Shown: one piece after another, positions 33,301-41,516 of the stretch
Layout: each line of letters opens with the position of its first letter
Position numbering within the stretch: position 1 is the first letter of the stretch
Assembly (NCBI GenBank): GCA_963771705.1
Contig: CAVYUP010000003.1
Coordinates: 186,001 to 250,000 of the forward strand
Origin: DATFVA01 sp963771705
GTDB taxonomy: Bacteria; Bacteroidota; Ignavibacteria; Ignavibacteriales; Ignavibacteriaceae
Length of the DNA: 64,000 bases
Reading direction: 5' to 3'
Program-made: the position numbers and the translations under genes
Notes under the pieces: generated by a model
Told to the model about the DNA's origin: nothing
The model's input: the letters and a program-made list of their open reading frames with translations, nothing else
Databases searched by the model: none

Positions 33301-34542
33301 CTATTTTTCTTTTATCCATGAGATGAGTTCTTTAATTCCTGGTTTTTTACCGTATGAGAGTATCCCGATTCTGAATATTTTCGATGCGGCTAATATAGTA
33401 ATATAAATAGATGCAATCATGATCATGATTGTCGAAAGAATTTCTATAGGCGGAACATCAATAACATTAATTTTTAGCAGCATAATAGCAGGGATGGTTA
33501 ACGGAATAAATGATAATATCTCTACAAGCAGCGAGTCAGGATTAAAAATAGCGGATGCCGAAATAGCGATCGGCAGAACAAGGAAAAGGCTTAGATAGCT
33601 GGTTATCTGCTGGGCTTCCTGTTCAGTCGTTACAATAGACCCGATCCCTACGAAGAGGGCCGTGTAAAAAAGAAATCCAAGTATAAAATAAACCAGCATT
33701 ATGAAGAAGTTGTTAAAAGCGGACGGAGGAATTACAGAGCTGCCTGCAAGAGCTATTCCTATGCAGGTCCATATAAACATCTGGAAAAGCCCCAGAGCGC
33801 TGAGCCCGAGTATTTTCCCCGCAAGAAGTTCTTCAGGTGTACAGCTTGAAATTAATATCTCAATAAGCTTGTTTGATTTCTCTTCAACAAGACTCCGTAC
33901 CAGCATCTGTCCGGAATATATTATCATCATTAGAAGCAGCATAATAAATACAATTGAAGAGAGGAACTCTGAAAGGAAATCCGACTGCTTAACCTGATCT
34001 CCTTCTTTTACGGTTACCTGGTCAACGGTGATATTGCCGAAGGATGAGCTTAAAAGTTCCGGGTCGATTCCGAGTCTGGACAGACCGATTTTTATTCTTA
34101 CTTCTTTTACGGCATTCTCAATCCTCTGAACATCCTTAAAGCTTCCTGAATTGCTGCTTCTGTATTGAACATCAAGTGAATCGCCGTAGTTTTTCAACAG
34201 GATGTAACCTGCTATTTTGTTTTTATAAACATCACGGTCGGCTGCCTCTATATTTTCTTTTATGCCCTCGGCTGCATGGTTAAGGTTGAAAACTACATAA
34301 ACCGGCTGACCGTTATCCAGCTTATAATCTTCAAGCGCCTGCGAAAGAGGGAAGTAGTAGACCATCGAAGAGTCGATAATCCCTATAGCCTTGGTTGATT
34401 CCTGCTCATTAGCTGAAATTAATGTGCCGCCGATGGAAATAAGGATTACCAGCGCCGGTGTTATTATCAGCGAGAGAATAAAAGCTTTGGTTTTAACTTT
34501 CTCAAGGAATTCCCACCGCGATATTTCCAGAATCTTTTTCAT
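33301..34542 (-). CDS. ABC-2 type transporter permease (NatB-like)
   Basis: A 413-residue inner-membrane permease. It has one N-terminal membrane segment (about 20-42), a large extracytoplasmic domain (about 45-200), and five or six membrane segments from about 205 to the C-terminus. EEKSNKLIEILISSCTPEELLAGKI is cut here to its key parts EEKSNK, LISS and AGKI, the conserved coupling region of NatB/ABC-2 exporters. It overlaps the ATPase gene's stop by one base, so the two form a pair. Substrate is unknown; Na+ export or lipid/peptide export are possibilities. Confidence 0.87.
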   Translation of the reverse strand: MKKILEISRWEFLEKVKTKAFILSLIITPALVILISIGGTLISANEQESTKAIGIIDSSMVYYFPLSQALEDYKLDNGQPVYVVFNLNHAAEGIKENIEAADRDVYKNKIAGYILLKNYGDSLDVQYRSSNSGSFKDVQRIENAVKEVRIKIGLSRLGIDPELLSSSFGNITVDQVTVKEGDQVKQSDFLSEFLSSIVFIMLLLMMIIYSGQMLVRSLVEEKSNKLIEILISSCTPEELLAGKILGLSALGLFQMFIWTCIGIALAGSSVIPPSAFNNFFIMLVYFILGFLFYTALFVGIGSIVTTEQEAQQITSYLSLFLVLPIAISASAIFNPDSLLVEILSFIPLTIPAIMLLKINVIDVPPIEILSTIMIMIASIYITILAASKIFRIGILSYGKKPGIKELISWIKEK

Positions 34543-35441
34543 CAGCTTAGCGCGCTCTGCCTGATCATATCAATAAATATTTTATTAAGCGTCGGTTCAA
34601 TCACTCTGAAATGATTTACCTTTATTTTGTCTGATACGTCTCTTATAAAAACATATGGTTCCACGGAATCTTCCAGCTGAACTTCCGCAAAATTGTTATA
34701 GTCATCTATACCTTTAACATAGCTTAAGTTTTTTATCACCTCGCTGCTTCCGTCAAAACCTATCTCAACCATATTTCCGCCGAAGTTTTTCTTCAGCTGC
34801 GCGAGTGACCCGCTGCAGACTTCCTGCCCTTGGTTTATTAGCAGAATATCCGAACACATCTTTTCCGCAACTTCCATCTGGTGCGTTGAGAGTATTATCA
34901 GTTTCCCTTCACTTACAAAGGAGAGTATCGTTTCTCTTATAACCTGCTGATTTATCGGGTCGAAGCCGCTGAAAGGTTCGTCCAGTATCAGCAGCCGCGG
35001 GTTATGAATTACCGAGATAATAAACTGTATTTTCTGCTGGTTGCCTTTTGAAAGTTCTTCAACTTTCTTGGTTTTGTAATGCTTTATTTCCAGCTTGTTT
35101 AGCCAGAAGTCGAGCTGTTTTTTTGCGTCAGACCGGCTCATGTTCTTCAGCGCGGCAAAATATAGTATTACTTCATCAACCCTGCTCTTTTTGTATAGTC
35201 CTCGGTCTTCGGGAAGATAGCCGATAACATTAAAAAAGTCTCTGGTAATTTTCTTATCATAGAATCTGATTTCCCCGGAAGTAGGTTTAATAATGTTCAG
35301 TACTGTCCTGATCGTGGTCGTCTTTCCGGCCCCGTTTGGACCAAGAAGACCAAAAATCTTCCCTTCACTTACCGTAAAACTCAGTTCCTTAACGGCAACT
35401 ACATCATTGTATTGTTTTGTCAGATTCCGGACTGTGAGCAT
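34542..35441 (-). CDS. ABC transporter ATP-binding protein (NatA-like)
   Basis: A 299-residue ATPase partner of the permease downstream. Walker A is GPNGAGKTT, the Q-loop region is YLPEDRGLYKK, the ABC signature is LSKGNQQKIQF, Walker B is LLILDEPFSGFDP and the switch His is STHQ. A C-terminal extension of about 80 residues is typical of the NatA/CcmA-type exporters. It is the first gene of the twelve-gene minus-strand run ending at the HIT gene near 23905, so the operon promoter should lie in the gap at 35442-36051. Confidence 0.9.
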   Translation of the reverse strand: MLTVRNLTKQYNDVVAVKELSFTVSEGKIFGLLGPNGAGKTTTIRTVLNIIKPTSGEIRFYDKKITRDFFNVIGYLPEDRGLYKKSRVDEVILYFAALKNMSRSDAKKQLDFWLNKLEIKHYKTKKVEELSKGNQQKIQFIISVIHNPRLLILDEPFSGFDPINQQVIRETILSFVSEGKLIILSTHQMEVAEKMCSDILLINQGQEVCSGSLAQLKKNFGGNMVEIGFDGSSEVIKNLSYVKGIDDYNNFAEVQLEDSVEPYVFIRDVSDKIKVNHFRVIEPTLNKIFIDMIRQSALS

Positions 35442-35716
35442 TTCTCTTTGATGTCAGAAATAAAACTGCAATTTAAAGTATACAGCCTTTATAAACTATA
35501 GCATAAAAAAACTAATTTCCTGAATCTCTTTAGTTCCGACTGACCTTTTTCTCCGTTCTTTGAGTGATTTTATATCTCATGGTTTCCCCATTCTCCCTTT
35601 TATGCTCCGCTGTGCGCAGGAATGAGACATTCTTAAAATAAACTTACTCGCTTCTCTCTAAAAATGCCCGGTTTTACGCAAAATCTAGGTTTTACCCTGC
35701 TTTCAGAGCGGATATA

Positions 35717-35826
35717 GAGCGCAGTTGGAGCGCAGTTGAAGCGCAGTTGAAGCGTAGTTGGAGCGTAGTTGGAGCGTAGTTGGAGCGTAGTTGGAGCGTA
35801 GTTGGAACGTAGTTGGAGCGTAGTTG
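35717..35826 (+). repeat. Tandem repeat, ten 11-bp units
   Basis: Ten consecutive copies of an 11-base unit, consensus GAGCGTAGTTG. The first four units carry GAGCGC or AAGCGC/AAGCGT variants, units 5-8 and 10 match GAGCGTAGTTG, and unit 9 has GAACGTAGTTG. The pattern suggests slippage growth from the right. There is no spacer, so it is not a CRISPR array. Confidence 0.92.
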
Positions 35827-35985
35827 GAAAATGGGGTGGGAGTAAGGGGTCATAATTCACCTTTTTGCACCAGGCTGCACTTAAGAGAAAAAAAGGCCCG
35901 GGTCCGGGAAATAGATGAAAGGATCAGATGCTTTCGGTGACGATCAATTCACCAATTTAAATGAACATATGCAGAACTTAATTTA

Positions 35986-36014
35986 TTGACTATATTTGGA
36001 AGTATGGCTATATT
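35986..36014 (+). promoter_or_regulatory. Predicted promoter of the yceD-rpmF-fab operon
   Basis: TTGACT at 35986-35991 and TATATT at 36009-36014 are separated by 17 bases. The ATG of the first gene is 38 bases further downstream. Confidence 0.55.
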
Positions 36015-36051
36015 TTAAATCGTTTTTTTGTAAAGATTGTGAGAATTTACG

Positions 36052-36558
36052 ATGAAAATTAAGATTTCGAATCTGAGTGACGGCACTCATGAATTCAGAT
36101 TCGTCGAACCCGTAAACTCGCTTGGATTGGAAACGCCGTTTGAAGGTAATATTGAGGTTGATGTAGAGATTAGCAAAGCTCACAATCAATTAATCCTTGA
36201 TGCTTCAATTTTAGTTAATACCGTTTTAGAATGCGATAGGTGTACCAGTACATTCAGCAGGCCCCTTCGCACAGAGTATGAAATGGTTTATATGTTAGGT
36301 GTTGAACCAGTTGAAACTGAATCAGATAATATTGCTTATCTTTCGGCTGAAGCTGCTTCAATTGATATTTCAAGTGATGTAAGAGACTTTACTATACTGG
36401 CTGTTCCTATGAAAAAGTTATGTAGTGAGGAATGTAAAGGTCTCTGCAGCAGATGCGGTAAGAATCTGAATGAAGGCAAATGCTCCTGCGGTAATAGTGA
36501 AACCGATGTCAGGTGGCTCCCTTTAATGGAATTAAAAAATAAATTAAACACTAATTAA
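36052..36558 (+). CDS. yceD: DUF177/YceD family protein
   Basis: A 168-residue protein of the DUF177 (YceD) family, whose members affect 23S rRNA accumulation and are almost always encoded next to rpmF. The C-terminal half carries two Cys pairs in the pattern CDRC ... CSEECKGLCSRCGKN ... CSCGN, a probable zinc site. The gene precedes rpmF by 14 bases and heads the fatty-acid synthesis operon. The upstream promoter at 35986 supports the start at 36052. Confidence 0.88.
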   Translation: MKIKISNLSDGTHEFRFVEPVNSLGLETPFEGNIEVDVEISKAHNQLILDASILVNTVLECDRCTSTFSRPLRTEYEMVYMLGVEPVETESDNIAYLSAEAASIDISSDVRDFTILAVPMKKLCSEECKGLCSRCGKNLNEGKCSCGNSETDVRWLPLMELKNKLNTN

Positions 36559-36572
36559 GAAACGGTAAATGT

Positions 36573-36752
36573 ATGCCTAATCCAAAACGAAAATGGTCAA
36601 AGAGCAGAAGAGATAAGAGAAGAACTCATTATAAGGCTTCAGCTCCTTCGCTGGGAGTATGTTCAAACTGCGGTGAAATGAAGATGACCCACCGTGCTTG
36701 TCCTTCCTGCGGGTATTATAATGAAAAATCTATGTTTATACCCAAAAGCTAA
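36573..36752 (+). CDS. rpmF: 50S ribosomal protein L32
   Basis: A 59-residue ribosomal protein. It begins MPNPKRKWSKSRRDKRRTH, the invariant basic start of L32, and contains a zinc-ribbon of the Cys type: C-S-N-C, then C-P-S-C. Length and family are exact. It lies between yceD and plsX, the classical arrangement that couples ribosome and lipid synthesis. Confidence 0.96.
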   Translation: MPNPKRKWSKSRRDKRRTHYKASAPSLGVCSNCGEMKMTHRACPSCGYYNEKSMFIPKS

Positions 36753-36774
36753 TTTCGAATAATAAACTTTTTTA

Positions 36775-37815
36775 ATGAACGATTCTGAACCGAACGGTAC
36801 AAAGTGCAGAATAATTGTTGATGCAATGGGGGGCGATTTCGCCCCCTTAAATATTGTACTGGGTGCGGTTCAGGCTGTAAATGAGATCGATGGGATCGAT
36901 TTGTTTCTCATCGGTAAATCAGATGAAATTAAAAAAGTCCTGTCTCAGGAAAAGCTCACATTTAATGAAGGAAATATCATACACGCCGATAAGGTTATAG
37001 AGATGGCTGATAGCCCTACCAGCACCTTGAAATCGAAGCCTGATTCTTCAATTGTGATAGGTGCGGAGATGGTAAGGGATGGTAAGGCCGATGCTTTCAT
37101 CAGCGCGGGAAATACGGGTGCTGTAATGGCGGCATCAACTCTGATCATGGGGAGAATCCCCGGCGTGGGGAGACCTACTATCGGAGCCGAGATGCCTAAT
37201 GTTAACGGTATCTGTTATTTGTATGATGTTGGTGCGGGTAAAGATGCTAAAGCTCAGCATCTGCTGGAGTACGCGGTTATGGGTACTATATACGCCCGGG
37301 ATATGGGAGGTGTTAAAAATCCTTCTGTGGGTGTGCTCAGCATGGGTGAGGAGGAAGGAAAAGGAAATGAGGTTTCTGAGACGGCTTTTAAGCTTTTAAA
37401 GCAGTCTAATCTCAATTTTATAGGCAATGTTGAAGGAAGAGATGTACTAACAGGCAAAGTTGATGTTGTTGTTTGCGACGGCTTCATAGGTAATATACTG
37501 CTTAAGTTCGGAGAGGCGGTTCCGCGGCTTCTTAAACATCTGCTGGGTGAGACGGCAAAGAAAAACATGATCGATAAGATTAAGATAGGGTTAACTCGCG
37601 GAACACTGCGGAAGGCCCTGAAGGTTATGGATTATCAGGAAGTTGGAGGAGTTCCCTTGCTTGGAGTTAACGGAATTAGTATAATTGGCCACGGATCGAG
37701 TACTCCAAAAGCTATACGTAATATGGTCTTAAAGGCTAAAATCATGTATGATAAAAAACTGCCTGTTAAGATCGAAAATTCTATTAAACAATATTCTGAA
37801 AAAACCGGAAGCTGA
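36775..37815 (+). CDS. plsX: Phosphate acyltransferase PlsX
   Basis: Converts acyl-ACP into acyl-phosphate, the first step of the PlsX/PlsY phospholipid pathway. The 346-residue protein has DAMGGDFAP near the N-terminus, SAGNTGA, the LYDVGAGKDA segment, VCDGFIGNILLKF and GHGSSTPKAIRNM, all family hallmarks. Length is normal. It starts 22 bases after rpmF and 3 bases before fabH, so it is translated in the fab operon. Confidence 0.95.
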   Translation: MNDSEPNGTKCRIIVDAMGGDFAPLNIVLGAVQAVNEIDGIDLFLIGKSDEIKKVLSQEKLTFNEGNIIHADKVIEMADSPTSTLKSKPDSSIVIGAEMVRDGKADAFISAGNTGAVMAASTLIMGRIPGVGRPTIGAEMPNVNGICYLYDVGAGKDAKAQHLLEYAVMGTIYARDMGGVKNPSVGVLSMGEEEGKGNEVSETAFKLLKQSNLNFIGNVEGRDVLTGKVDVVVCDGFIGNILLKFGEAVPRLLKHLLGETAKKNMIDKIKIGLTRGTLRKALKVMDYQEVGGVPLLGVNGISIIGHGSSTPKAIRNMVLKAKIMYDKKLPVKIENSIKQYSEKTGS

Positions 37816-37818
37816 TAA

Positions 37819-38820
37819 ATGAAGAGTAATAAATATAATGCGGTGATTACTGGACTGGGGATGTATGTGCCTGATAAAATCATGGATAATGCATACTTTG
37901 AAAAAATTGTTGAAACAACAGATGAATGGATAACTACAAGAACAGGAATAAAAGAGAGAAGGCTGCTTGAAAATGGTGCCACAAGCGACCTTGCTGCAGG
38001 TGCAGCAAAAAATTTATTGGAAACTTTTAATGTTTCTCCGGATGAAATCGACTGCATAATCGTTGCCACAGTTACCCCTGATATGTTTTTCCCTGCAACT
38101 GCCTGCATTGTACAGGATAAGATCGGTGCAAATAATGCCTGGGGATTTGATTTGTCAGCCGCCTGTTCCGGCTTCCTCTTTGCTTTCCAGACCGGGTGTT
38201 CTCTTGTCGAGAGCGGCAGGTATAAAAAGGTTATGGTGATAGGCGCTGACAAGATGAGCTCTATCGTGGATTATACTGATAGAAATAACTGTATCCTTTT
38301 CGGCGATGCCGGCGCGGCTGTTCTTCTGGAACCCACTGAAGATAAATCCCTCGGTATGAGAGATTCTCTTCTCAAGGTTGACGGTTCGGGACAGGAAACT
38401 CTTCATATGAAAGGCGGAGGAAGCTTGAATCCTCCCAGCCATGAGACCGTAGATAATAAAATGCATTATCTTTATCAGGATGGTAAGGCTGTCTTTAAAG
38501 TTGCTGTTAAAGGTATGGCTGATATATCCTATGAAATAATGCAGAAGAATAATCTTAATTCAGATGATATTGCCTACCTGGTTCCTCATCAGGCCAACCT
38601 GAGAATAATTGATGCTACCGCGCAAAGAATGGGAATAGGCAAAGATAAGGTTATGATAAATATTGATAAGTATGGAAATACAACAGCAGCAACTATTCCT
38701 CTTTGTCTCGTAGATTATTATCGCGCAGGAAAGCTTAAGAAAGGTGATAACCTTATCCTCTCTGCATTCGGCGCCGGTTATACCTGGGGCGCAATTTACG
38801 TTGTCTGGGGGATGGATTAA
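37819..38820 (+). CDS. fabH: Beta-ketoacyl-ACP synthase III
   Basis: Starts fatty acid synthesis by condensing an acyl-CoA primer with malonyl-ACP. The 333-residue protein has the catalytic Cys116 in DLSAACSGFLFAF, the active-site His in LVPHQANLRI and the Asn in YGNTTAATIP. The opening ITGLGMYVPDKIMDN and DEWITTRTGIKERR are standard. In this phylum primers may include branched acyl-CoAs, but that cannot be read from the sequence. Gap of three bases after plsX. Confidence 0.95.
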   Translation: MKSNKYNAVITGLGMYVPDKIMDNAYFEKIVETTDEWITTRTGIKERRLLENGATSDLAAGAAKNLLETFNVSPDEIDCIIVATVTPDMFFPATACIVQDKIGANNAWGFDLSAACSGFLFAFQTGCSLVESGRYKKVMVIGADKMSSIVDYTDRNNCILFGDAGAAVLLEPTEDKSLGMRDSLLKVDGSGQETLHMKGGGSLNPPSHETVDNKMHYLYQDGKAVFKVAVKGMADISYEIMQKNNLNSDDIAYLVPHQANLRIIDATAQRMGIGKDKVMINIDKYGNTTAATIPLCLVDYYRAGKLKKGDNLILSAFGAGYTWGAIYVVWGMD

Positions 38821-38847
38821 ATTTGTGTCATTATATAATATCATTCG

Positions 38848-39762
38848 ATGAGTAAAAAAGCTTTTTTGTTCCCCGGTCAGGGTTCTCAGTATGTAGGAAT
38901 GGCTAAGGATTTGTTCGAAAATTCCGTTGAAGCCAAAGAGATGATAAAAACCGCTGATGACGCGCTTGGTATAAATCTTTCCTATATAATGTTTAATGGC
39001 CCTGAAGATCAGCTCAAACAAACTGAATTTACCCAGCCGGCTATTTTTCTTCATAGCGTGGTGCTGGCAGCACTAATCCGCACACTCCACCCCGATGCAG
39101 CGGCGGGACATTCACTTGGTGAATATTCGGCTCTTGTGTCCGCAAACGCTCTGCAGTTTTATGAAGCCGTTAAGCTGGTGAGAGTTCGCGGAAAAGCAAT
39201 GCAGCAGGCTGGTGAGGAGAATAAAGGTACTATGGCCGCGGTTATAGGTCTTAATCCTTCCGTCGTTGAAGAATGCTGTGCGGAGGCATCTGCCGTAGGA
39301 ATTGTACAGTGCGCTAATTTTAATTCACCGGGACAGGTTGTTATTTCTGGTTCGGTTGACGGCGTTAAAAAGGGTATGGAGATCTGTAAATCTAAAGGAG
39401 CAAAGCTGGTTAAGGAACTTGTTGTAAGCGGAGCGTTTCATTCTCCTTTAATGGATCCCGCAAAAGAGAGTCTGAAGGAAGCTTTGGAATCCGCAAATAT
39501 CTACGATGGCAGAATTCCTGTTTATGTTAATGTTACCGCTAAGCCGGTTCTTGTAAAAGAAGAGATTAAAAAGTATTTATATGAACAGGTCACCTCACCT
39601 GTAAGATGGGAAGAAACTATCCGGAATATGATAAACGATGGTATTGAGGAATTTTATGAAATTGGTCCGGGTAAAGTGCTGCAGGGACTTGTGAAACGAA
39701 TAAATCCAGACGTTAAATGTTTCAATATTGATAAATATTCTGATGTGGAGAAGTATATCTGA
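38848..39762 (+). CDS. fabD: Malonyl-CoA:ACP transacylase
   Basis: Transfers malonyl groups from CoA to the acyl carrier protein. The 304-residue protein begins FLFPGQGSQYVGM and has the nucleophile S89 in AAGHSLGEYSAL, the malonyl-binding Arg in KLVRVRGKAMQQA and the catalytic His in VSGAFHSPLM. Standard length. Its stop codon overlaps the start of the DUF3109 gene (TGATG), which implies translational coupling. Confidence 0.95.
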   Translation: MSKKAFLFPGQGSQYVGMAKDLFENSVEAKEMIKTADDALGINLSYIMFNGPEDQLKQTEFTQPAIFLHSVVLAALIRTLHPDAAAGHSLGEYSALVSANALQFYEAVKLVRVRGKAMQQAGEENKGTMAAVIGLNPSVVEECCAEASAVGIVQCANFNSPGQVVISGSVDGVKKGMEICKSKGAKLVKELVVSGAFHSPLMDPAKESLKEALESANIYDGRIPVYVNVTAKPVLVKEEIKKYLYEQVTSPVRWEETIRNMINDGIEEFYEIGPGKVLQGLVKRINPDVKCFNIDKYSDVEKYI

Positions 39763-40349
39763 TGAGTGAAAAGTTTACAAAAGAAATTAACGGAGTCAAA
39801 ATTGACCCGCAGATCTTTACCTTCAGCTTCGGCTGTAAATGTTCGGGTGAATGCTGTTATTACGGTGTATATACCGACCTTAAAGAACACAATATGATCA
39901 TGTCGCTTAAAGATAAACTCATACCAATGTTCGATGAAACTCAGGTCACAGATACGGAGAAATGGTTCGAGGCTCCTGAGGAGGATGAGGATTTTGATTC
40001 CGGTGTAGCTGTCGGTACCGAAGTTATTAACGGGAAATGTACATTTCTTGATAAAAACGGACTTTGTACGCTTCAGAAACTGGCTGACAACGAGGGAGCA
40101 TACAAGTGGAAATACAAGCCCCTTTATTGTATTTTATTCCCACTCACTATCTATGAAAATGCCCTAACCATCGATGATGAACATATTGACAGGCTGAAAA
40201 CCTGCAATCGTAATCCTTCAGGCCAGCATACTATATATGATTCATGCACGGAGGAATTAAAGCATTTCTTCGGTGAAGAGGGGTTTAGAGAATTAGAGAA
40301 ATATAAAATTGAATATTTTGAAGGGTTAAAAGCGGAGAAAATTAAATGA
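39762..40349 (+). CDS. DUF3109 (YkgJ-type) cysteine-rich metal-binding protein
   Basis: A 195-residue soluble protein with the YkgJ-like cysteine pattern: FGCKCSGECCYYG near the N-terminus, then KCTFLDKNGLCTLQ, KPLYCILFPL, KTCNRN and SCTEEL. Such proteins are annotated as zinc- or iron-chelating; DUF3109 members in this lineage often occur near housekeeping genes. Its function is unknown. It is wedged between fabD and fabG with overlaps at both ends (TGATG before and ATGA after), so it is strictly coupled to fatty-acid synthesis genes. A redox or Fe-S accessory role is conceivable but unproven. Confidence 0.78.
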   Translation: MSEKFTKEINGVKIDPQIFTFSFGCKCSGECCYYGVYTDLKEHNMIMSLKDKLIPMFDETQVTDTEKWFEAPEEDEDFDSGVAVGTEVINGKCTFLDKNGLCTLQKLADNEGAYKWKYKPLYCILFPLTIYENALTIDDEHIDRLKTCNRNPSGQHTIYDSCTEELKHFFGEEGFRELEKYKIEYFEGLKAEKIK

Positions 40350-41107
40350 ACGGAAAAACCAAAAGAGCAATAGTAACAGGCGGAACAAGAGGAATAGGAA
40401 GGGCAATAGTAAAGGAACTCGCGGCAAAGAGCTGCTGCGGTGTGCTTTTCTCTGATGTTGCGTTCATATATAATAGCTGCGATGAGTGCGCTGAGGAATT
40501 GCAGAAGGAAGTCGGTTCTCTCGATACTAAAATATACGGTTTTAAAGCTGATGCGTCATCTCTTGAAGATGCGCAGCGTACTGTTGATGAAGCTATAGCT
40601 AAACTGGGCGGAGTAGACATTCTTGTTAATAATGCCGGCATTACTAGGGATAATCTGCTTTTGAGAATGACTGAGAAGGATTTTGATGACGTTATCTCGG
40701 CTAACCTTAAAAGCGTTTTTAATTACACAAAAGCTATTCTTAAACCTATGATCCAGCAGAGATACGGAAGAATAGTGAATATTGCCTCGGTTGTGGGACT
40801 AATCGGTAATCCCGGACAGGCTAACTATGTGGCTTCTAAAGCAGGAGTTATAGGTTTTACCAAGGCAATGGCTCGGGAACTCGCTTCCCGCAATATCACG
40901 GTTAATGCTGTTGCCCCGGGTTTTATTGAGACCAGCATGACTCAGAAACTGGATGAGAAACAAAGGGAGGCTCTCCTTAAAAATGTGCCTCTGGGCCGCA
41001 TGGGAACTCCGGAAGATATCGCTAAAGTAGTAGGATTTTTATGTAGTCCTGAAGCTGATTATATAACAGGACAGGTAATTGCGGTTGACGGCGGAATGAC
41101 AATGTAA
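40346..41107 (+). CDS. fabG: 3-oxoacyl-ACP reductase
   Basis: NADPH-dependent reduction of beta-ketoacyl-ACP. The 253-residue short-chain dehydrogenase has GGTRGIGRAI, LVNNAGITRD, the catalytic Ser in NIASVVGLIGN, Tyr and Lys in QANYVASKAG, and PGFIETSMT. It is slightly longer than usual because the segment after the first helix contains a short Cys-rich insertion (KSCCG ... NSCDECAEE) where typical FabG has about six fewer residues and no Cys. It overlaps the DUF3109 gene by four bases. Confidence 0.93.
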   Translation: MNGKTKRAIVTGGTRGIGRAIVKELAAKSCCGVLFSDVAFIYNSCDECAEELQKEVGSLDTKIYGFKADASSLEDAQRTVDEAIAKLGGVDILVNNAGITRDNLLLRMTEKDFDDVISANLKSVFNYTKAILKPMIQQRYGRIVNIASVVGLIGNPGQANYVASKAGVIGFTKAMARELASRNITVNAVAPGFIETSMTQKLDEKQREALLKNVPLGRMGTPEDIAKVVGFLCSPEADYITGQVIAVDGGMTM

Positions 41108-41176
41108 AATAATTACCTTATTTTTAAAAACTTTATTAAATTACACTAACTGAAATAAATTATAGGAGTCATAAAG

Positions 41177-41410
41177 ATGGATGTTGAAGCTAAAGTTAAA
41201 GAGATCATAATGGATAAATTGGGTGTTGAGGAATCACAGATAACACCTGAAGCTTCCTTTACTAATGATCTTGGCGCTGATTCTTTAGACATTGTTGAAC
41301 TGGTTATGGGTTTTGAGAGTGCTTTCCAGGTATCTATACCGGATGAGGACGCTGAGAAAATAAATACAGTGGGAGACGCTACCAGGTACCTTACAGAGAA
41401 ATTAGGTTAA
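41177..41410 (+). CDS. acpP: Acyl carrier protein
   Basis: A 77-residue acidic carrier of the growing fatty acid chain. The phosphopantetheine attachment site is S36 in LGADSLDIVEL. It has a good AGGAG ribosome-binding site 8 bases before the ATG. It lies 69 bases after fabG and 106 bases before fabF. The latter gap contains a short inverted repeat near 41419-41443 (AGTCG and CGACT arms) without a T-run, which may tune fabF expression. Confidence 0.96.
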   Translation: MDVEAKVKEIIMDKLGVEESQITPEASFTNDLGADSLDIVELVMGFESAFQVSIPDEDAEKINTVGDATRYLTEKLG

Positions 41411-41516
41411 TCTAATAAAAGTCGGGAAATTTATTTTCTCGACTTCACTCCCTTAAAATAATGAGATTTCAATCTTTTGAAGATTACCTCAATCTATTTA
41501 TTCTCCGGAGAGATTT

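Larger units (their letters stand above)
35442..36051. other. 610-base intergenic region between divergent operons
   Basis: No convincing gene in either strand. The part next to the ABC gene is AT-rich and should carry the minus-strand operon promoter, though I cannot fix it. The centre holds an 11-bp tandem repeat (35717-35826) with G/T-rich composition unlike its flanks, followed by GGAAAATGGGGTGGGAG. The right end has a clear promoter for the fatty-acid operon. A reading frame antisense to the repeat (35633-35860) is a by-product of the 11-base period and is not treated as a gene. Confidence 0.7.

Noticed and set aside
35717..35826. CRISPR-like array
   Set aside because: Units are 11 bp with no spacers, so this is a simple tandem repeat; no cas genes are present.
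35633..35860. 75-codon minus-strand reading frame with repeated Asn-Tyr-Ala-Pro-Thr-Thr-Leu-Gln-Leu-Arg
   Set aside because: It only reflects the 11-bp tandem repeat, whose period is not a multiple of three and so cycles through frames; no ribosome-binding site and no signal or fold.
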